Shown: positions 44,995 through 54,739, counted from the stretch's first letter. The stretch is DNA of 64,000 nt from Methanothrix sp. (GCF_024518575.1 NZ_JANIHG010000001.1:33260-97259), one strand, 5' to 3'. Translations and numbers: made by a program. The notes: generated by a model from the letters alone, not told the origin.

Positions 44995-45878
44995 GCGACA
45001 TCTCCCTCATACAGAAGTCCGAACTTCCGGGCGTTCTCATCAGCCATCTGCTGGAGAACCCGGATCATCTCCTCCCCGCCCTTCATGCGGAAGAGGTGCC
45101 TGTACCTTCCCTGCGCCTTGAGGTAATCCTCAACAGGCCTCTTGACGTGGATCTTCTTGACGCCAGCAAGCTCTCCGTTGACGTACTCGTAGAGAGGCCA
45201 GAGGCAAGTCTCGACCGCAAGCCGCGCTATCTCCACAGTGGTTCCGGCCTCGAACGACCAGCCTGTGATGCATGGGGCGTTGACCTGTATGTATGCAGGT
45301 CCGGGTATCGATATGGCCCTCTTCACCTTCTGCCTGAGGTCCACAGGGTACGCGACAGAGGCTGTTGCGACATAAGGCACCCTGTGTGCGACTGCTATGG
45401 CGGGCATGTCCTTCTTCGGCCTCGGATTTCCGAAGCTGACCTTTCCTGATGGGGTGGTAGTCGTTGATGTGCATGGGGGTGTCGAGCTGCTCCTCTGCAC
45501 ACCTGTGTTCATGTAAGCCTCGTTATCGTAACACACATACTTCACATTGTGCCCGCGGTCGAACATGCCTGAGATGCAGCCCATGCCTATATCAAGGGTG
45601 CTGCCATCTCCGGCTATGACGAAGACGTTATGGTCTTTCCCGAAGTGCTTGAGGGCAGCCTCTATGCCTGAGGCGACTGCAGCTGCATTCTCGAAGAGCG
45701 AGTGGATCCACGGAACCCTCCAGGCGCTCTCAGGATACGGTGTTGTCGTCACCTCGCTGCATCCTGTGGGCGTTGCAACTATCGTGTTGGGTCCAGCGGC
45801 GTCCAGTACCAAATTGATCACAGTTGGCATCGAGCATCCTGCGCATGCTCTGTGCCCGGGTGCAAGTAGCTTCTCCAT
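44976..45878 (-). CDS. porB: Pyruvate:ferredoxin oxidoreductase, beta subunit
   Basis: A 300-aa TPP-binding subunit. An N-terminal Cys pair (HRACAGCSMP) binds an Fe-S cluster, and the TPP/Mg motif is VIAGDGSTLDIGMG, with NEAYMNTGVQRSSSTP following. It is the last por gene in the order porG-porD-porA-porB. It makes pyruvate from acetyl-CoA and CO2 with reduced ferredoxin, needed to build carbon from acetate. Confidence 0.96.
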   Translation of the reverse strand: MEKLLAPGHRACAGCSMPTVINLVLDAAGPNTIVATPTGCSEVTTTPYPESAWRVPWIHSLFENAAAVASGIEAALKHFGKDHNVFVIAGDGSTLDIGMGCISGMFDRGHNVKYVCYDNEAYMNTGVQRSSSTPPCTSTTTTPSGKVSFGNPRPKKDMPAIAVAHRVPYVATASVAYPVDLRQKVKRAISIPGPAYIQVNAPCITGWSFEAGTTVEIARLAVETCLWPLYEYVNGELAGVKKIHVKRPVEDYLKAQGRYRHLFRMKGGEEMIRVLQQMADENARKFGLLYEGDVACTSGE

Positions 45879-45888
45879 AAAGATCCTC

Positions 45889-47115
45889 CTAGAGCAGATC
45901 CTCTCTCAGGTTGAGAAACTCAATCTCCGCCTCAATTCCCCTGTCACGCGCTGCGATCGCCTTATCGACGACCCTTCGGATGTCTCTGACCGTTATATCC
46001 CTGCCCCCGAGGCCTGCGGGGAACCCTATCACTGGGATCCTCGTCGGGGTGTTGTAAAGAGCAGCCTTCAGGTCGGTGAGAAGCGCGCCCTCGTTTCCGA
46101 CCGTGACATCCTTCTCAATAACAGCGACGACATCCGCGTCCTTCAGCGCCTTTCTCAGAGCCTCTGTCGGGAAGGGCCTGTAGCTTCTGATCTTCACCAG
46201 ACCCACCTTCATACCCTCGCTGCGCATCTCATCTATGCAGTCCTTTATCGTTCCGATGACAGATCCCATCGTTACAATAATAACCTCAGCATCATCCGCC
46301 CGGTAGGTGTCTATCAGCCCGCCATACCACCGGCCGAACTGCTCTGCGAACTCCCTTGCGACGGTCTCTATCTTCTTAAGAGCACGTCTGTGGGCGTCCC
46401 ACTGCATGTATCTGAGCTCTGTGAAGTATGATGGATCTGCGAACGCTCCGAACGTCTTCGGGTTCTCCGGATCCAGAATGTTCTTTGGCCTGTACGGCGG
46501 CAGGAACCTCTCCACCTCCTCCACGCTCAGGAGCTCCACAGGCTCATAGACATGGGTGAGTATGAACCCGTCCATGCATACCATCACAGGCGTCAGGATC
46601 TCAGGATCCTCTGCGATCTTGTACGCCTGTGGTATCGCATCAGCTGCCTCCTGCACATCCTCAGCGTACAGCTGGATCCATCCTGAGTCCCGGGCGCCTA
46701 CGCTGTCCTGCTGGTCGTTCCATATGTTCAGAGGCGCGCTGAGCGCCCTGTTCGCCACGGTCATCACTATCGGCAGCCTCATACCGGAGGCGTTGTAAAG
46801 CACCTCCCACATGAGGGCAAGCCCCTGGCTTGTGGTCGATGAGTAGCATCTTGCTCCTGCGGCGCTCGACCCCACGAGTGATGACATCGCCGAGAACTCA
46901 GAATCAACCGTGAGAAACTCAGAGTCGAGCTCGCCGTCTGCAACGAACTGCGAGATGTGCTCGACTATATGGGTCTGAGGTGTTATTGGGTATGCGGATA
47001 TGACATCAGGAGAGCAGCACTTCACGGCATGTGCAACTGCATATGAGCCCTCAACGACCCTCATCCGGGCCATTCTCTCCCTCAGGCTCATCTCTTCTTT
47101 AACGATCATCTTCAT
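45889..47115 (-). CDS. porA: Pyruvate:ferredoxin oxidoreductase, alpha subunit
   Basis: A 408-aa subunit: DVISAYPITPQTHIVEHISQ, DSEFSAMSSLVGSSAAGARC, YSSTTSQGLALMWEVLYNAS (substrate and TPP contacts) and the C-terminal VIEKDVTVGNEGAL. The frame extends to 47229, but the ATG at 47115 overlaps the porD stop by 4 bp and begins the conserved protein. Confidence 0.96.
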   Translation of the reverse strand: MKMIVKEEMSLRERMARMRVVEGSYAVAHAVKCCSPDVISAYPITPQTHIVEHISQFVADGELDSEFLTVDSEFSAMSSLVGSSAAGARCYSSTTSQGLALMWEVLYNASGMRLPIVMTVANRALSAPLNIWNDQQDSVGARDSGWIQLYAEDVQEAADAIPQAYKIAEDPEILTPVMVCMDGFILTHVYEPVELLSVEEVERFLPPYRPKNILDPENPKTFGAFADPSYFTELRYMQWDAHRRALKKIETVAREFAEQFGRWYGGLIDTYRADDAEVIIVTMGSVIGTIKDCIDEMRSEGMKVGLVKIRSYRPFPTEALRKALKDADVVAVIEKDVTVGNEGALLTDLKAALYNTPTRIPVIGFPAGLGGRDITVRDIRRVVDKAIAARDRGIEAEIEFLNLREDLL

Positions 47116-47369
47116 TTCTCCTCCAGGACCATCTCTATCGCCTTTCTGGGGCACTCGTGAGCGCAGACCCCGCATCCCTTGCAGTAATCCAGATCCGGAA
47201 CGAACAACCCGTCGATCTGATGGATACAACCCTCAGGGCAGTATATCTCGCAGAGGCTGCACTTGATGCACCTCTTGTGATTCACAACCGGAACGAATGT
47301 TCGCCAGCCACCTGTCTTGTTAACAACAGTGCTGCCTGGCTCTGTCAGAGCTGCAACTGTGATCTTCAT
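47112..47369 (-). CDS. porD: Pyruvate:ferredoxin oxidoreductase, delta (ferredoxin) subunit
   Basis: An 85-aa ferredoxin subunit with two [4Fe-4S] motifs: [15 protein letters not shown] and [12 protein letters not shown]. It passes electrons between the TPP centre and external ferredoxin. Overlaps porG and porA by 4 bp each. Confidence 0.96.
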   Translation of the reverse strand: MKITVAALTEPGSTVVNKTGGWRTFVPVVNHKRCIKCSLCEIYCPEGCIHQIDGLFVPDLDYCKGCGVCAHECPRKAIEMVLEEK

Positions 47370-47905
47370 CTGGCAACCCTCTCATAGGCTGTCCTTATGG
47401 CTTGAATGTTCTTCTCACCCAGGCTGCCCGGGAATCTGGTTAGAATCGACTTCTCCAGGCTCTCCAGTTTCACCTCTCCAGTCGCCCCGCAGAATGCGCC
47501 TAGCATTGTTGTGTTGACTATCGGCCTCCCGAGAGTCTCAAGGGCGATCCGAGTCGCGTCTATCGCCACCACATCAGCCTCTGTGTTCAGTTTGATCGCA
47601 GAGGCATCTTTATCAGTATTTATTATTATCTTTCCGTCCGGCTTCAATCCACCAGCCACATTGACGACATCGAGCAGTGTGACATCCTGCACTATGACGT
47701 AATCCGGCTCGTACACCTGGCTTCTCATGCGTATCGGCTTATCATCGATCCTGGCAAAAGCCAGCACAGGGGCGCCTCTGCGCTCCACCCCGAAGGCGGG
47801 AAACGCCTGGGAAAACCTTCCGTCCTCGAAGGCTGCGATGGCGATCATCTCCGCAGCGGTGACCGCCCCCTGCCCTCCTCGCCCGTGGAACCTTATCTCC
47901 TTCAC
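47366..47905 (-). CDS. porG: Pyruvate:ferredoxin oxidoreductase, gamma subunit
   Basis: A 179-aa subunit: [32 protein letters not shown] and [20 protein letters not shown]. The longer frame to 47998 is not conserved; the GTG at 47905 lies just after AGGAGGTCT. First gene of the operon. Confidence 0.95.
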   Translation of the reverse strand: MKEIRFHGRGGQGAVTAAEMIAIAAFEDGRFSQAFPAFGVERRGAPVLAFARIDDKPIRMRSQVYEPDYVIVQDVTLLDVVNVAGGLKPDGKIIINTDKDASAIKLNTEADVVAIDATRIALETLGRPIVNTTMLGAFCGATGEVKLESLEKSILTRFPGSLGEKNIQAIRTAYERVAR

Positions 47906-48052
47906 CTGCAGACCTCCTCTCAAGCCGAGAGGCATCAACCAGATATAGCATTTTCGCGCAGAAAGGATCTGAAGAAAGAATGGTGTCTCAGAGGACAAAT
48001 AATGACAAATAATTTATGAAAATTAAAATTTTAAATTGTGGATCAACGTGGT

Positions 48053-48484
48053 TTACCTGTCCGATTTTGGTTCTCCCACGATCTGAAGCACAAGCCTTCT
48101 GCGTCTGGGTCTGTTGTCCATATCGATGAAGACAATCTGCTGCCATCTGCCGAGGAGTAGAGAGCCGTTCGCCACAGGCACTGTGAGGCTCGGGCCAAGG
48201 AGCGATGCGCGGATGTGGGAGTGGCCGTTGCCATCCCCCCATCTGGCGTTGTGCTCGTACTCCTCATCCTCAGGAGCGATCCTCTCGAGCGCTCTGCGCA
48301 TATCTGCCACCAGGCCGGGCTCATGCTCAATCGTCGTGACAGCGCCCGTGGCGCCCGGGACGAAGACAACCAGAATGCCATCGGCCAATCCGCTGCTCCT
48401 GACGGCACTGACGACCATCGGGGTGATGTCCACCACATCAGCATCGCCCTTTGTATCGAACTCGATGTATCTTGTTTCGATCAT
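48053..48484 (-). CDS. YjbQ/UPF0047 family protein
   Basis: A 143-aa protein: GILVVFVPGATGAVTTIEHE, GNGHSHIRASLLGPSLTVPV and LGRWQQIVFIDMDNRPRRRR are the full UPF0047 (YjbQ) signature. Some bacterial members have weak thiamine-phosphate synthase activity, but the physiological role is unsettled. The ATG at 48484 is chosen. It stands alone between porG and tfe. Confidence 0.9.
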   Translation of the reverse strand: MIETRYIEFDTKGDADVVDITPMVVSAVRSSGLADGILVVFVPGATGAVTTIEHEPGLVADMRRALERIAPEDEEYEHNARWGDGNGHSHIRASLLGPSLTVPVANGSLLLGRWQQIVFIDMDNRPRRRRLVLQIVGEPKSDR

Positions 48485-48680
48485 AATGATCCGCAATAAC
48501 GAACAATGCAAGCGGTTTTGGTGCACCAGCAGGATGTTCTGGTCGGTGTTACTCCATCGCTGGCATACTCCAGCCAGAAAACGCTCATGACGCGGGGCCA
48601 CTCATCTGGATGAGTCTGCATCCATGCAATTTTTTTGGGCACGCCTCTGCTGTTGCATGCGGGGTTTTCGTACCAGTTCA

Positions 48681-49187
48681 TCAGGAGCAGAGCGCAGCAC
48701 TCAGCTCCTTTATCCGCTCCTCTATAACCTCTACGATCGTGCTGTTCTCCATGTACTCCAGGCTGCCCTGGCAGAACGGGCATATGAAGTTGTTCTCGGT
48801 TGCCTCCTCGAAAACAAACCGAGCGCAACCGTTCACGCATGCATAGAAAACATGGTCCTTCTCGTAGCGCAGCCTGGCGTTGAGCTTGTTTATGAGCTTC
48901 CTGACCTCTGCCTCAAGCGCGCTGTCCAGGGCCTCAGGGCATATCTTCCAGAGATACGTCAGCCATCCGCTGTCCGGGTCTCTCTTTCTCCTGTATACAG
49001 CAAGTCTGTGCTCGTAGAGCAGATAGAGAGATCTTCTCACTGTGTTGAGGCTGATCCCTGTGATCTCGGCGATGTGCTCATCAGTCACCTCTTCTCCCTC
49101 GGGCATAGCCTCTACGATTTTTAGCCCCTCCTCGCCAACGATCTTTAGCAGATACGCCCTGTGGATGGGATTCTCCACTGCTACCAC
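48681..49187 (-). CDS. tfe: Transcription factor E (TFIIE alpha homologue)
   Basis: A 168-aa Tfe: an N-terminal extended winged helix (VTDEHIAEITGISLNTVRRS; LYEHRLAVYRRKRDPDSGW), a coiled linker, and a C-terminal zinc ribbon with CVNGC and CPFC. It stabilises the open promoter complex of archaeal RNA polymerase. Read on the - strand, a TATA-like CATATAATAAG lies about 45 bp upstream. Confidence 0.94.
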   Translation of the reverse strand: MVAVENPIHRAYLLKIVGEEGLKIVEAMPEGEEVTDEHIAEITGISLNTVRRSLYLLYEHRLAVYRRKRDPDSGWLTYLWKICPEALDSALEAEVRKLINKLNARLRYEKDHVFYACVNGCARFVFEEATENNFICPFCQGSLEYMENSTIVEVIEERIKELSAALCS

Positions 49188-49487
49188 TGGACCACCACTT
49201 GCAGTCTATCTGAATTATAAAACAAACAGCTTATTATATGCTCCTGATTACTTATAAAGCTTCGCAGACTCTGTCGGAATATATTTTATGTTCTGGAGCA
49301 GACCGGTGAGCCTTTGAGCATCCGGATCGTCTGCGAGTACCAGGAGATCAGCGCATCTGAAAGAGGAGCACAATCTCAGTGGACGCTGATTACTGAAATC
49401 GGTGAAGTGATCCGCAATCTGCCTCCTGACAAAATCTTTTTATCGTATCATCGCTGCTACGAGATCTCCTGTTAAGCCTGGAGGAGA
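49188..49487. promoter_or_regulatory. Divergent promoter region between tfe and the GlcD gene
   Basis: 300 bp without a gene. A TATA-like element for tfe lies near 49230-49240 (- strand), and CTTTTTATCG near 49437-49446 is suited to the GlcD-type gene, which has GGAGGAGA directly before its ATG. Confidence 0.5.
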
Positions 49488-50873
49488 ATGTCAACAGAAG
49501 AGAGCAGCCCCATCATGGATGCGCTGAGAGGTATAGTCGGACCCAGGGTCTCAAACTCGCCGGCCGAGCTCTGCTGCTACTCCTGCGATGCATCTCAGGT
49601 ATATGGCCTCCCGGAGTACGTCGTCCGACCCCTGACGACAGAGGAGGTGTCCAGGATCCTCAGGCTTGCATACGAGCACGAAATCCCACTTACCGCCAGA
49701 GGTGCAGGCACAGGCCTGGCGGGAGGCGCAGTGCCCCTCAGGGGCGGCATAGTTCTCGACATGTCCGGCATGAATAAAATCCTGGAGATAGATGTGGAGA
49801 ACCTGCAGGTCCAGGTGGAGCCAGGGGTTGTTGTTGAGCAGCTCAACAGAGCTCTGAGGCCACACGGCTTCTTCTTTCCGCCCAACCCGGGGAGCTCCAG
49901 CGTCTGCACGATAGGCGGACTGATATCGAACAACGGAAGCGGCATGAGGTGCGTCAAGTACGGCACCACGAAGAGCTATGTTCTTGATCTTGAGGTCGTG
50001 CTGGCCGACGGCACGGTTATCCGAACAGGCTCTAAAGTGCTGAAGTCATCCGCCGGTTATGATCTGACGCGGCTCATGGTCGGGGCAGAGGGCACGCTTG
50101 GAGTCATAACTGCTGCGAGAATCAGGATCGTGCCCCTGCCGAAAAGACGGCGTCTGGTCATGGCATCCTTCGAGAGCTCTGAGCTCGCCGGCATGGCTGT
50201 TGTGAAGACATTTTCCGCTGGCATAGTCCCGTCAGCATGCGAGATACTGGACAGCACGACTGTAAGGGTCCTCAGGCGATGCGATCCAAAAATAGCGCTT
50301 CCTGACGGTGATATCATACTCTTCGAGGTCGATGGAACTGATCTCTCGACATCCGAGGATGCGAGAAGAATATCTGAGGTCTGTGCAGGCCTGGCGCAGA
50401 ACATCAGAATCGCATCCGATGAGAGGGAGATGTCAGAGATCTGGGCTGCCAGGGAGCTGGTCGGCGCTGCGATCTCCAGGCTCGATCCATCTAAGAGTCG
50501 GATCTATGTCGGAGAGGACGTGGGGGTTCCGATGAAGGAGATTCCCACTCTGATGAGAAAGGTCCAGGAGATATCGGACAGCACCGGCATCCCGGCGATG
50601 AAGTACGGTCATATCGGTGATGGCAACCTGCACGTCGCATGGTTCATAGATGTGAGAAGTGAAGAGGAATGGAACAGGCTCAGGAGAGCTGCGGACATGA
50701 TACACAGGGCTGCCATAGAGCTCGGCGGGACGGTCAGCTCGGAGCATGGCATTGGCGGGGCGAGAGCTGAATACATGGAGATGCAGTGGGGGCCAGCTTT
50801 GGAGATAATGCGCGCGATCAAGCGGGCGCTGGATCCGAAGGGGATACTCAACCCGGGCAAGCTGGGTCTGTGA
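49488..50873 (+). CDS. FAD-linked oxidase, GlcD/D-lactate dehydrogenase type
   Basis: A 461-aa flavoprotein of the vanillyl-alcohol-oxidase fold: PLTARGAGTGLAGGAVPLRG (FAD-binding), PPNPGSSSVCTIGGLISNNG, and C-terminal HIGDGNLHVAWF plus GTVSSEHGIGGARAEYM. It oxidises a 2-hydroxy acid such as D-lactate or glycolate. It is coupled (3 bp) to an iron-sulfur partner. Substrate not identifiable. Confidence 0.9.
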   Translation: MSTEESSPIMDALRGIVGPRVSNSPAELCCYSCDASQVYGLPEYVVRPLTTEEVSRILRLAYEHEIPLTARGAGTGLAGGAVPLRGGIVLDMSGMNKILEIDVENLQVQVEPGVVVEQLNRALRPHGFFFPPNPGSSSVCTIGGLISNNGSGMRCVKYGTTKSYVLDLEVVLADGTVIRTGSKVLKSSAGYDLTRLMVGAEGTLGVITAARIRIVPLPKRRRLVMASFESSELAGMAVVKTFSAGIVPSACEILDSTTVRVLRRCDPKIALPDGDIILFEVDGTDLSTSEDARRISEVCAGLAQNIRIASDEREMSEIWAARELVGAAISRLDPSKSRIYVGEDVGVPMKEIPTLMRKVQEISDSTGIPAMKYGHIGDGNLHVAWFIDVRSEEEWNRLRRAADMIHRAAIELGGTVSSEHGIGGARAEYMEMQWGPALEIMRAIKRALDPKGILNPGKLGL

Positions 50874-50876
50874 GGG

Positions 50877-51941
50877 ATGTCGATGATCGATATCGACCAG
50901 GTCAGGCGATGTGTGAGGTGCGGTGCGTGCAGGGCGGTCTGTCCCAGCTTCGAGGTTCTGGGATGGGAGTCCTTCAACACCCGCGGAAGGATGCTACTGA
51001 TCGGGAAAATCCTGGACGGCGCAGATGGCTCATGGGCGCTCGATAGCCTCGGGACTTGCACCACATGCTCTCTCTGCTCGCAGATGTGTCCTGCTGGAGT
51101 CGCCCCCTCCAGGGTCGTGGAGGATGCGAGAAGGGCGCTCGCATCCAGGAAGATCGCGGGAGCATGGCAGATCGAGCTGCGTGACAGGATCTCATCCACG
51201 GGGAACAGTCTGGGTGAGGTGGGGCGGAGGCAGGGGTGGCTGAGCATCCTTGGAGCAGATGCATCCTCTGCTACGAAAGAAAGGGCGGACCAGGTTTACT
51301 TTGCAGGATGCATGGCCTCCTACAGATATCCAGAGACCGCAGCGAGGACGTTCGGGATTCTGAGAAGGTTCGGCGTGTCGCTCCTCCCATCGGAGAGGTG
51401 CTGCGGCTCTCCGCTTCTCAGAACCGGCCTGGATGCGTCAGAATGCATGGAAGAGAACCTGCGCCAGATAAACGAGATGGACGTGGATGTTGTGGTAACT
51501 GGATGTGCCGGCTGCTACACGACGCTCAAAAACGATTACGGTCTGAAGGTCATGAGCGTGGCGGACTTCCTGGCTTCGCGTGTATCTGAGCTGGAGATCA
51601 GGCCTCTGGATTTTGCAGTTACCTACCACGATCCGTGCCATCTCGGCCGCGTGAACGGCATCTTCGACCAGCCCAGGAAGGTCATAAAGGAGATATGCGA
51701 GCTGGAGGAGATGAGGAACAGCAGGGAGCTCGCGAGATGCTGCGGAGGAGGAGGGGGCGTCAGGGCAGGATACAAGGATCTCTCGCGTGAGATAGCAAGA
51801 AGGCGTCTCGATGATGTCCCACCAGAGGCGAAATACATAGTGACAGCATGCCCGATGTGCGTCAGGAACCTGAACGAGGCAGGAGGCCACGGCAGGGTCA
51901 TCGATCTCGTAGATCTAGTGGCGATGGCGTGCAGGAGATGA
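50877..51941 (+). CDS. Iron-sulfur oxidoreductase subunit, GlcF/HdrD type
   Basis: A 354-aa protein: two N-terminal [4Fe-4S] motifs (CVRCGACRAVCP, CTTCSLCSQMCP) and two CCG domains (FAGCMASYRYPE..CCGSPLLRTG and TGCAGCYTTL, TYHDPCHLGRVNG, CCGGGGGVRAGY), the plan shared by GlcF and heterodisulfide reductase D. It takes electrons from the flavoprotein encoded upstream. The electron acceptor may be a membrane carrier or heterodisulfide; not decidable from sequence. Confidence 0.9.
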   Translation: MSMIDIDQVRRCVRCGACRAVCPSFEVLGWESFNTRGRMLLIGKILDGADGSWALDSLGTCTTCSLCSQMCPAGVAPSRVVEDARRALASRKIAGAWQIELRDRISSTGNSLGEVGRRQGWLSILGADASSATKERADQVYFAGCMASYRYPETAARTFGILRRFGVSLLPSERCCGSPLLRTGLDASECMEENLRQINEMDVDVVVTGCAGCYTTLKNDYGLKVMSVADFLASRVSELEIRPLDFAVTYHDPCHLGRVNGIFDQPRKVIKEICELEEMRNSRELARCCGGGGGVRAGYKDLSREIARRRLDDVPPEAKYIVTACPMCVRNLNEAGGHGRVIDLVDLVAMACRR

Positions 51942-52087
51942 GATGGAGAGCACGGTCTCTCGAAAAGGCTCTTTGAATACTGTGAATGGCACCGACGCCT
52001 GAAGGTGGGGGTTGCTGGTTCTGGAGATCCTCCCTGTGGGCACGCGCAAACGCTCCTGTATGATCATCAAATTTGTGGAAATCTTGA

Positions 52088-52203
52088 TCTGTGAAACCTT
52101 CGACTTGCTTCGATCTCGTCGAAGCCTTTCGATTCAGTCGAGAGTCCAAAGGGCTTCGACGAAATAGAAACGCAGGAAGCCCCGCTCTTCATGGGAGGAA
52201 GTC
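52088..52203 (+). mobile_element. Relict repeat A, resembling an IS200/IS605 right end
   Basis: About 116 bp that also occurs at 61220-61341 on the other strand (both open with TCTGTGAAACCTTCGACTTG). It is full of CTTCGA/TCGAAG short inverted repeats and ends GCAGGAAGCCCCGCTCTTC, then ATGGGAGGAAGTC, the look of an IS200/IS605 right end or TnpB-associated omega-RNA region. No transposase is present. The rest of 51942-52343 shows no gene. Confidence 0.5.
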
Positions 52204-52343
52204 GCTGCATGAAGCATTAAATTGGCAGAAACGCATGGCAGGACATCTGCTGGCATGTCACAAGAACGATGTCGTGCACAAATCCCCCATCAGACCGAAT
52301 TCTTTTAATATTGATTACGTTAATCAACGATGGGGGATTGGTT

Positions 52344-53045
52344 ATGGATTTGAAAGCTGTCGCGGTAATGATGCTGATTTCTGTATCTGCTGTAGCACTC
52401 GCATCCGCAGCTGACGTTCCCACAATAACAGTTGTTGGAGAGGGCAGTGTGACGGTGCCTGCGGATGTGGTGTACATATCTGTATCGGCATCAAGCGATA
52501 ATGAGAACGTTTCGAATGCATATGCGGAGAGCTCTGAGAAGCTGAACGATAGTCTCGAGGCGATAAGGAGTGCATGCACTGAGAACTGCGAGATACTGCA
52601 GGGATACTCCACAGGGATCCAGAGCACGAAGGTATGCAGGAGAGGCGCATCGAATGAGAGCATCTGCATGAATCAGAGCATTGTGACCGTATCCGCCTCG
52701 ATACGCCTGGAGAACCCTGATCAGAGGACCATAGAGAGCATCAAGCAAACTGCAGAGAGCACAGGGACGTACGCCGCTGTGACGGGCTATGCGCTGAGCG
52801 ATGCCACAGCTGCAAAGAACAAGGCGAGGAAGAAGGCTGTTGAGAACGCCAGGGCAACAGCAGAGGCGATGGTCAGCGCAGCGGGCGGACGGCTCGGAAA
52901 GATAGTGGACATCACGGAGAGCCCGCTTTACCTCTGGGACATACCGTTCGGCATCTTCGGACCATCAGTAGAGCCGAGCACCACAGAGCCGGGCATGGTT
53001 GAGGTGAAGACGACAGTCATGGTCACCTACGAGATCGTGAGCTGA
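52344..53045 (+). CDS. SIMPL-domain (DUF541) secreted protein
   Basis: A 233-aa precursor: signal peptide MDLKAVAVMMLISVSAVALA and then the SIMPL pattern ITVVGEGSVTVPADVVYISV with KARKKAVENARATAEAMVSA near the end. Four Cys in the middle may form disulfides. SIMPL proteins are periplasmic or surface oligomers of unclear function. Start ATG 52344 after GGGGGATTGGTT. The relict repeat A lies 140 bp upstream in the same direction. Confidence 0.9.
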   Translation: MDLKAVAVMMLISVSAVALASAADVPTITVVGEGSVTVPADVVYISVSASSDNENVSNAYAESSEKLNDSLEAIRSACTENCEILQGYSTGIQSTKVCRRGASNESICMNQSIVTVSASIRLENPDQRTIESIKQTAESTGTYAAVTGYALSDATAAKNKARKKAVENARATAEAMVSAAGGRLGKIVDITESPLYLWDIPFGIFGPSVEPSTTEPGMVEVKTTVMVTYEIVS

Positions 53046-53193
53046 GAAGGCCACTGCTCACTTCGGCTGTCGTGACATGACTGCGTTTGCTGAGGGAATC
53101 GGATCCGGAAGTCTCCTATAGCGGCGGGAAGGCTCACTCCCCTCCTGTCGTTCTATTTCTTGAAGATGGCAGCGCTCTGGAAGACCGCTATTC

Positions 53194-54102
53194 TCATACC
53201 ATTCTGTTCCGCGGGTGTGACCACACCGGCCACACCTCCATCTCCTCCAGCGCCTCTGAAATCATGATGTCGGTCATGGCGACGACAGGAAACGCAATCC
53301 CCGCATTCTCGATCGGGCCGTAGAGGACGAGGCTGGCGCAGAACGATGCTGCGAGGGCTGCTGTGGACGCATCGCATGCGTTTCTTATACCTTTATCTCT
53401 GGATCTCAGCCACTCCCATGAGCTCGCAGCATTGTGCATCCCTGAGCATACCGGGAGGCCGAGCTTCGCCTTCGAGACGAGAGCGAACCTCAGCGCGGCT
53501 CCAGCCCCGCTCCCAAGAGGCGCCACGCCGGGATCTAGCAGCATGTTGTTGATTCCCGCCTCCCTGGCGATTGCCAGGAGACCCCCCTCACGGCTCAGCA
53601 GCTCCATCCTGGACTCGACGCTCGATGCGTTCGGGCTGAAGGCGAGTAGTATCGCCGAGTCGAGATCCGATTCCCTCAGCAAACGCAGCTCTCTCTCGGT
53701 TGATGCCAGACCTATGCTGTTGTAGACTGTGCGATCCGCGTATCCGATCTCTGTCACATGTATCGCCATTTCTGCCCTGGTCTCCGGATCGAATGAGTCT
53801 ATTATCAAGGGTCCATTCCAGATGGGATCGATGAAATCGAGATACCTCTCGAAAGCGCGCCGCGTGCTCGCGAATATATGCAGCACTCCCGGGTTTCCGG
53901 TCTCCTCTGAGATCTCAGCCTGCCTGTTTATAAGCTCCTCAGCCCTCTCTCCGTCAAATATTCCCATCTCCTCGTCGGAGACTATGCTGTGGCCGTGATA
54001 GAACACGGTCCCGGCCAGGGCTGTGGGAAGCTCACCTGGCTGGCCTCCGATTCGAAGGCCTGCGATGTTGATCACCGACTGATCTCTGGCAAATCTGAAC
54101 AA
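53194..54102 (-). CDS. mtrH: MtrH-like methyltransferase subunit
   Basis: A 302-aa homologue of subunit H of the Na+-pumping methyl-H4MPT:coenzyme M methyltransferase. MtrH moves the methyl group between H4MPT and the corrinoid of MtrA. Conserved segments: GTVFYHGHSIVSDEEMGIFD, PLIIDSFDPETR, LDPGVAPLGSGAGAA. Here it occurs only with an mtrA-like gene, with none of mtrB-G, so it probably makes a soluble methyl-transfer pair rather than the pump. Start ATG 54102, 43 bp after mtrA. Confidence 0.88.
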   Translation of the reverse strand: MFRFARDQSVINIAGLRIGGQPGELPTALAGTVFYHGHSIVSDEEMGIFDGERAEELINRQAEISEETGNPGVLHIFASTRRAFERYLDFIDPIWNGPLIIDSFDPETRAEMAIHVTEIGYADRTVYNSIGLASTERELRLLRESDLDSAILLAFSPNASSVESRMELLSREGGLLAIAREAGINNMLLDPGVAPLGSGAGAALRFALVSKAKLGLPVCSGMHNAASSWEWLRSRDKGIRNACDASTAALAASFCASLVLYGPIENAGIAFPVVAMTDIMISEALEEMEVWPVWSHPRNRMV

Positions 54103-54145
54103 GCCACATCACCCGCTCAAGCACCTATCGAGTTAGATGTTGTTT

Positions 54146-54718
54146 CTACGCAGACACAGCCCATGCATCCACATCCAGATACACATCCGGTCCGAGGCTG
54201 ACATCGAGATCGCCCGGCTGGGCTCTTGAGCTGCGCGTTTTTTTCACGACCTCAAACGGCGGCTCGGAAAAGGGCTCTGCTATCCCGCTGTAGTGATCAA
54301 CAGCCCTCTCGATCTCAGCGATGTCCTCAACACCCCTCATATCCACCACTATGATCTGCCTGCGGAACCGCTCTACGGCTTCGCGCTGGAGGTTCTGGAT
54401 GAACGGTATCGCCCCTGCAGCGCCTATGATTCTGCCGCTCCCATCAATGCCGTTTCTGTGAAGGGAGACTATCGCGTCGCCAGGCAGATGACCCCGTGAC
54501 TCAGCCCCGCACACGATCAGGTAGCGTATGTTCGGGTTTGAGATCAGATTCGTCACGATCTTTTCCACCCCGAGATTCTCGGTCTTGCATGTTCCGACTA
54601 TAGCTGCTCCTCTGATGTCCAGGCGGCTTGCGAGCGTGACAACTGCAACACCCCGCCTGCTGTCACCAACCCTGTAATCACCGCGAACCGGCGGCCAGTC
54701 ATCATGACAGTCATCCAT
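54146..54718 (-). CDS. mtrA: MtrA-like corrinoid protein without membrane anchor
   Basis: A 190-aa protein matching the cobalamin-binding part of MtrA: WPPVRGDYRVGDSRRGVAVV, GTCKTENLGVEKIVTNLISN, NIRYLIVCGAESRGH and RIIGAAGAIPFIQN. The C-terminal membrane helix of the standard MtrA is absent (the protein ends in a polar stretch), so it should be cytosolic. The ATG at 54718 with GGGGTGAG upstream is chosen over 54739. Forms a pair with mtrH. Confidence 0.87.
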   Translation of the reverse strand: MDDCHDDWPPVRGDYRVGDSRRGVAVVTLASRLDIRGAAIVGTCKTENLGVEKIVTNLISNPNIRYLIVCGAESRGHLPGDAIVSLHRNGIDGSGRIIGAAGAIPFIQNLQREAVERFRRQIIVVDMRGVEDIAEIERAVDHYSGIAEPFSEPPFEVVKKTRSSRAQPGDLDVSLGPDVYLDVDAWAVSA

Positions 54719-54739
54719 CTGCTCACCCCTGAGAATCAT

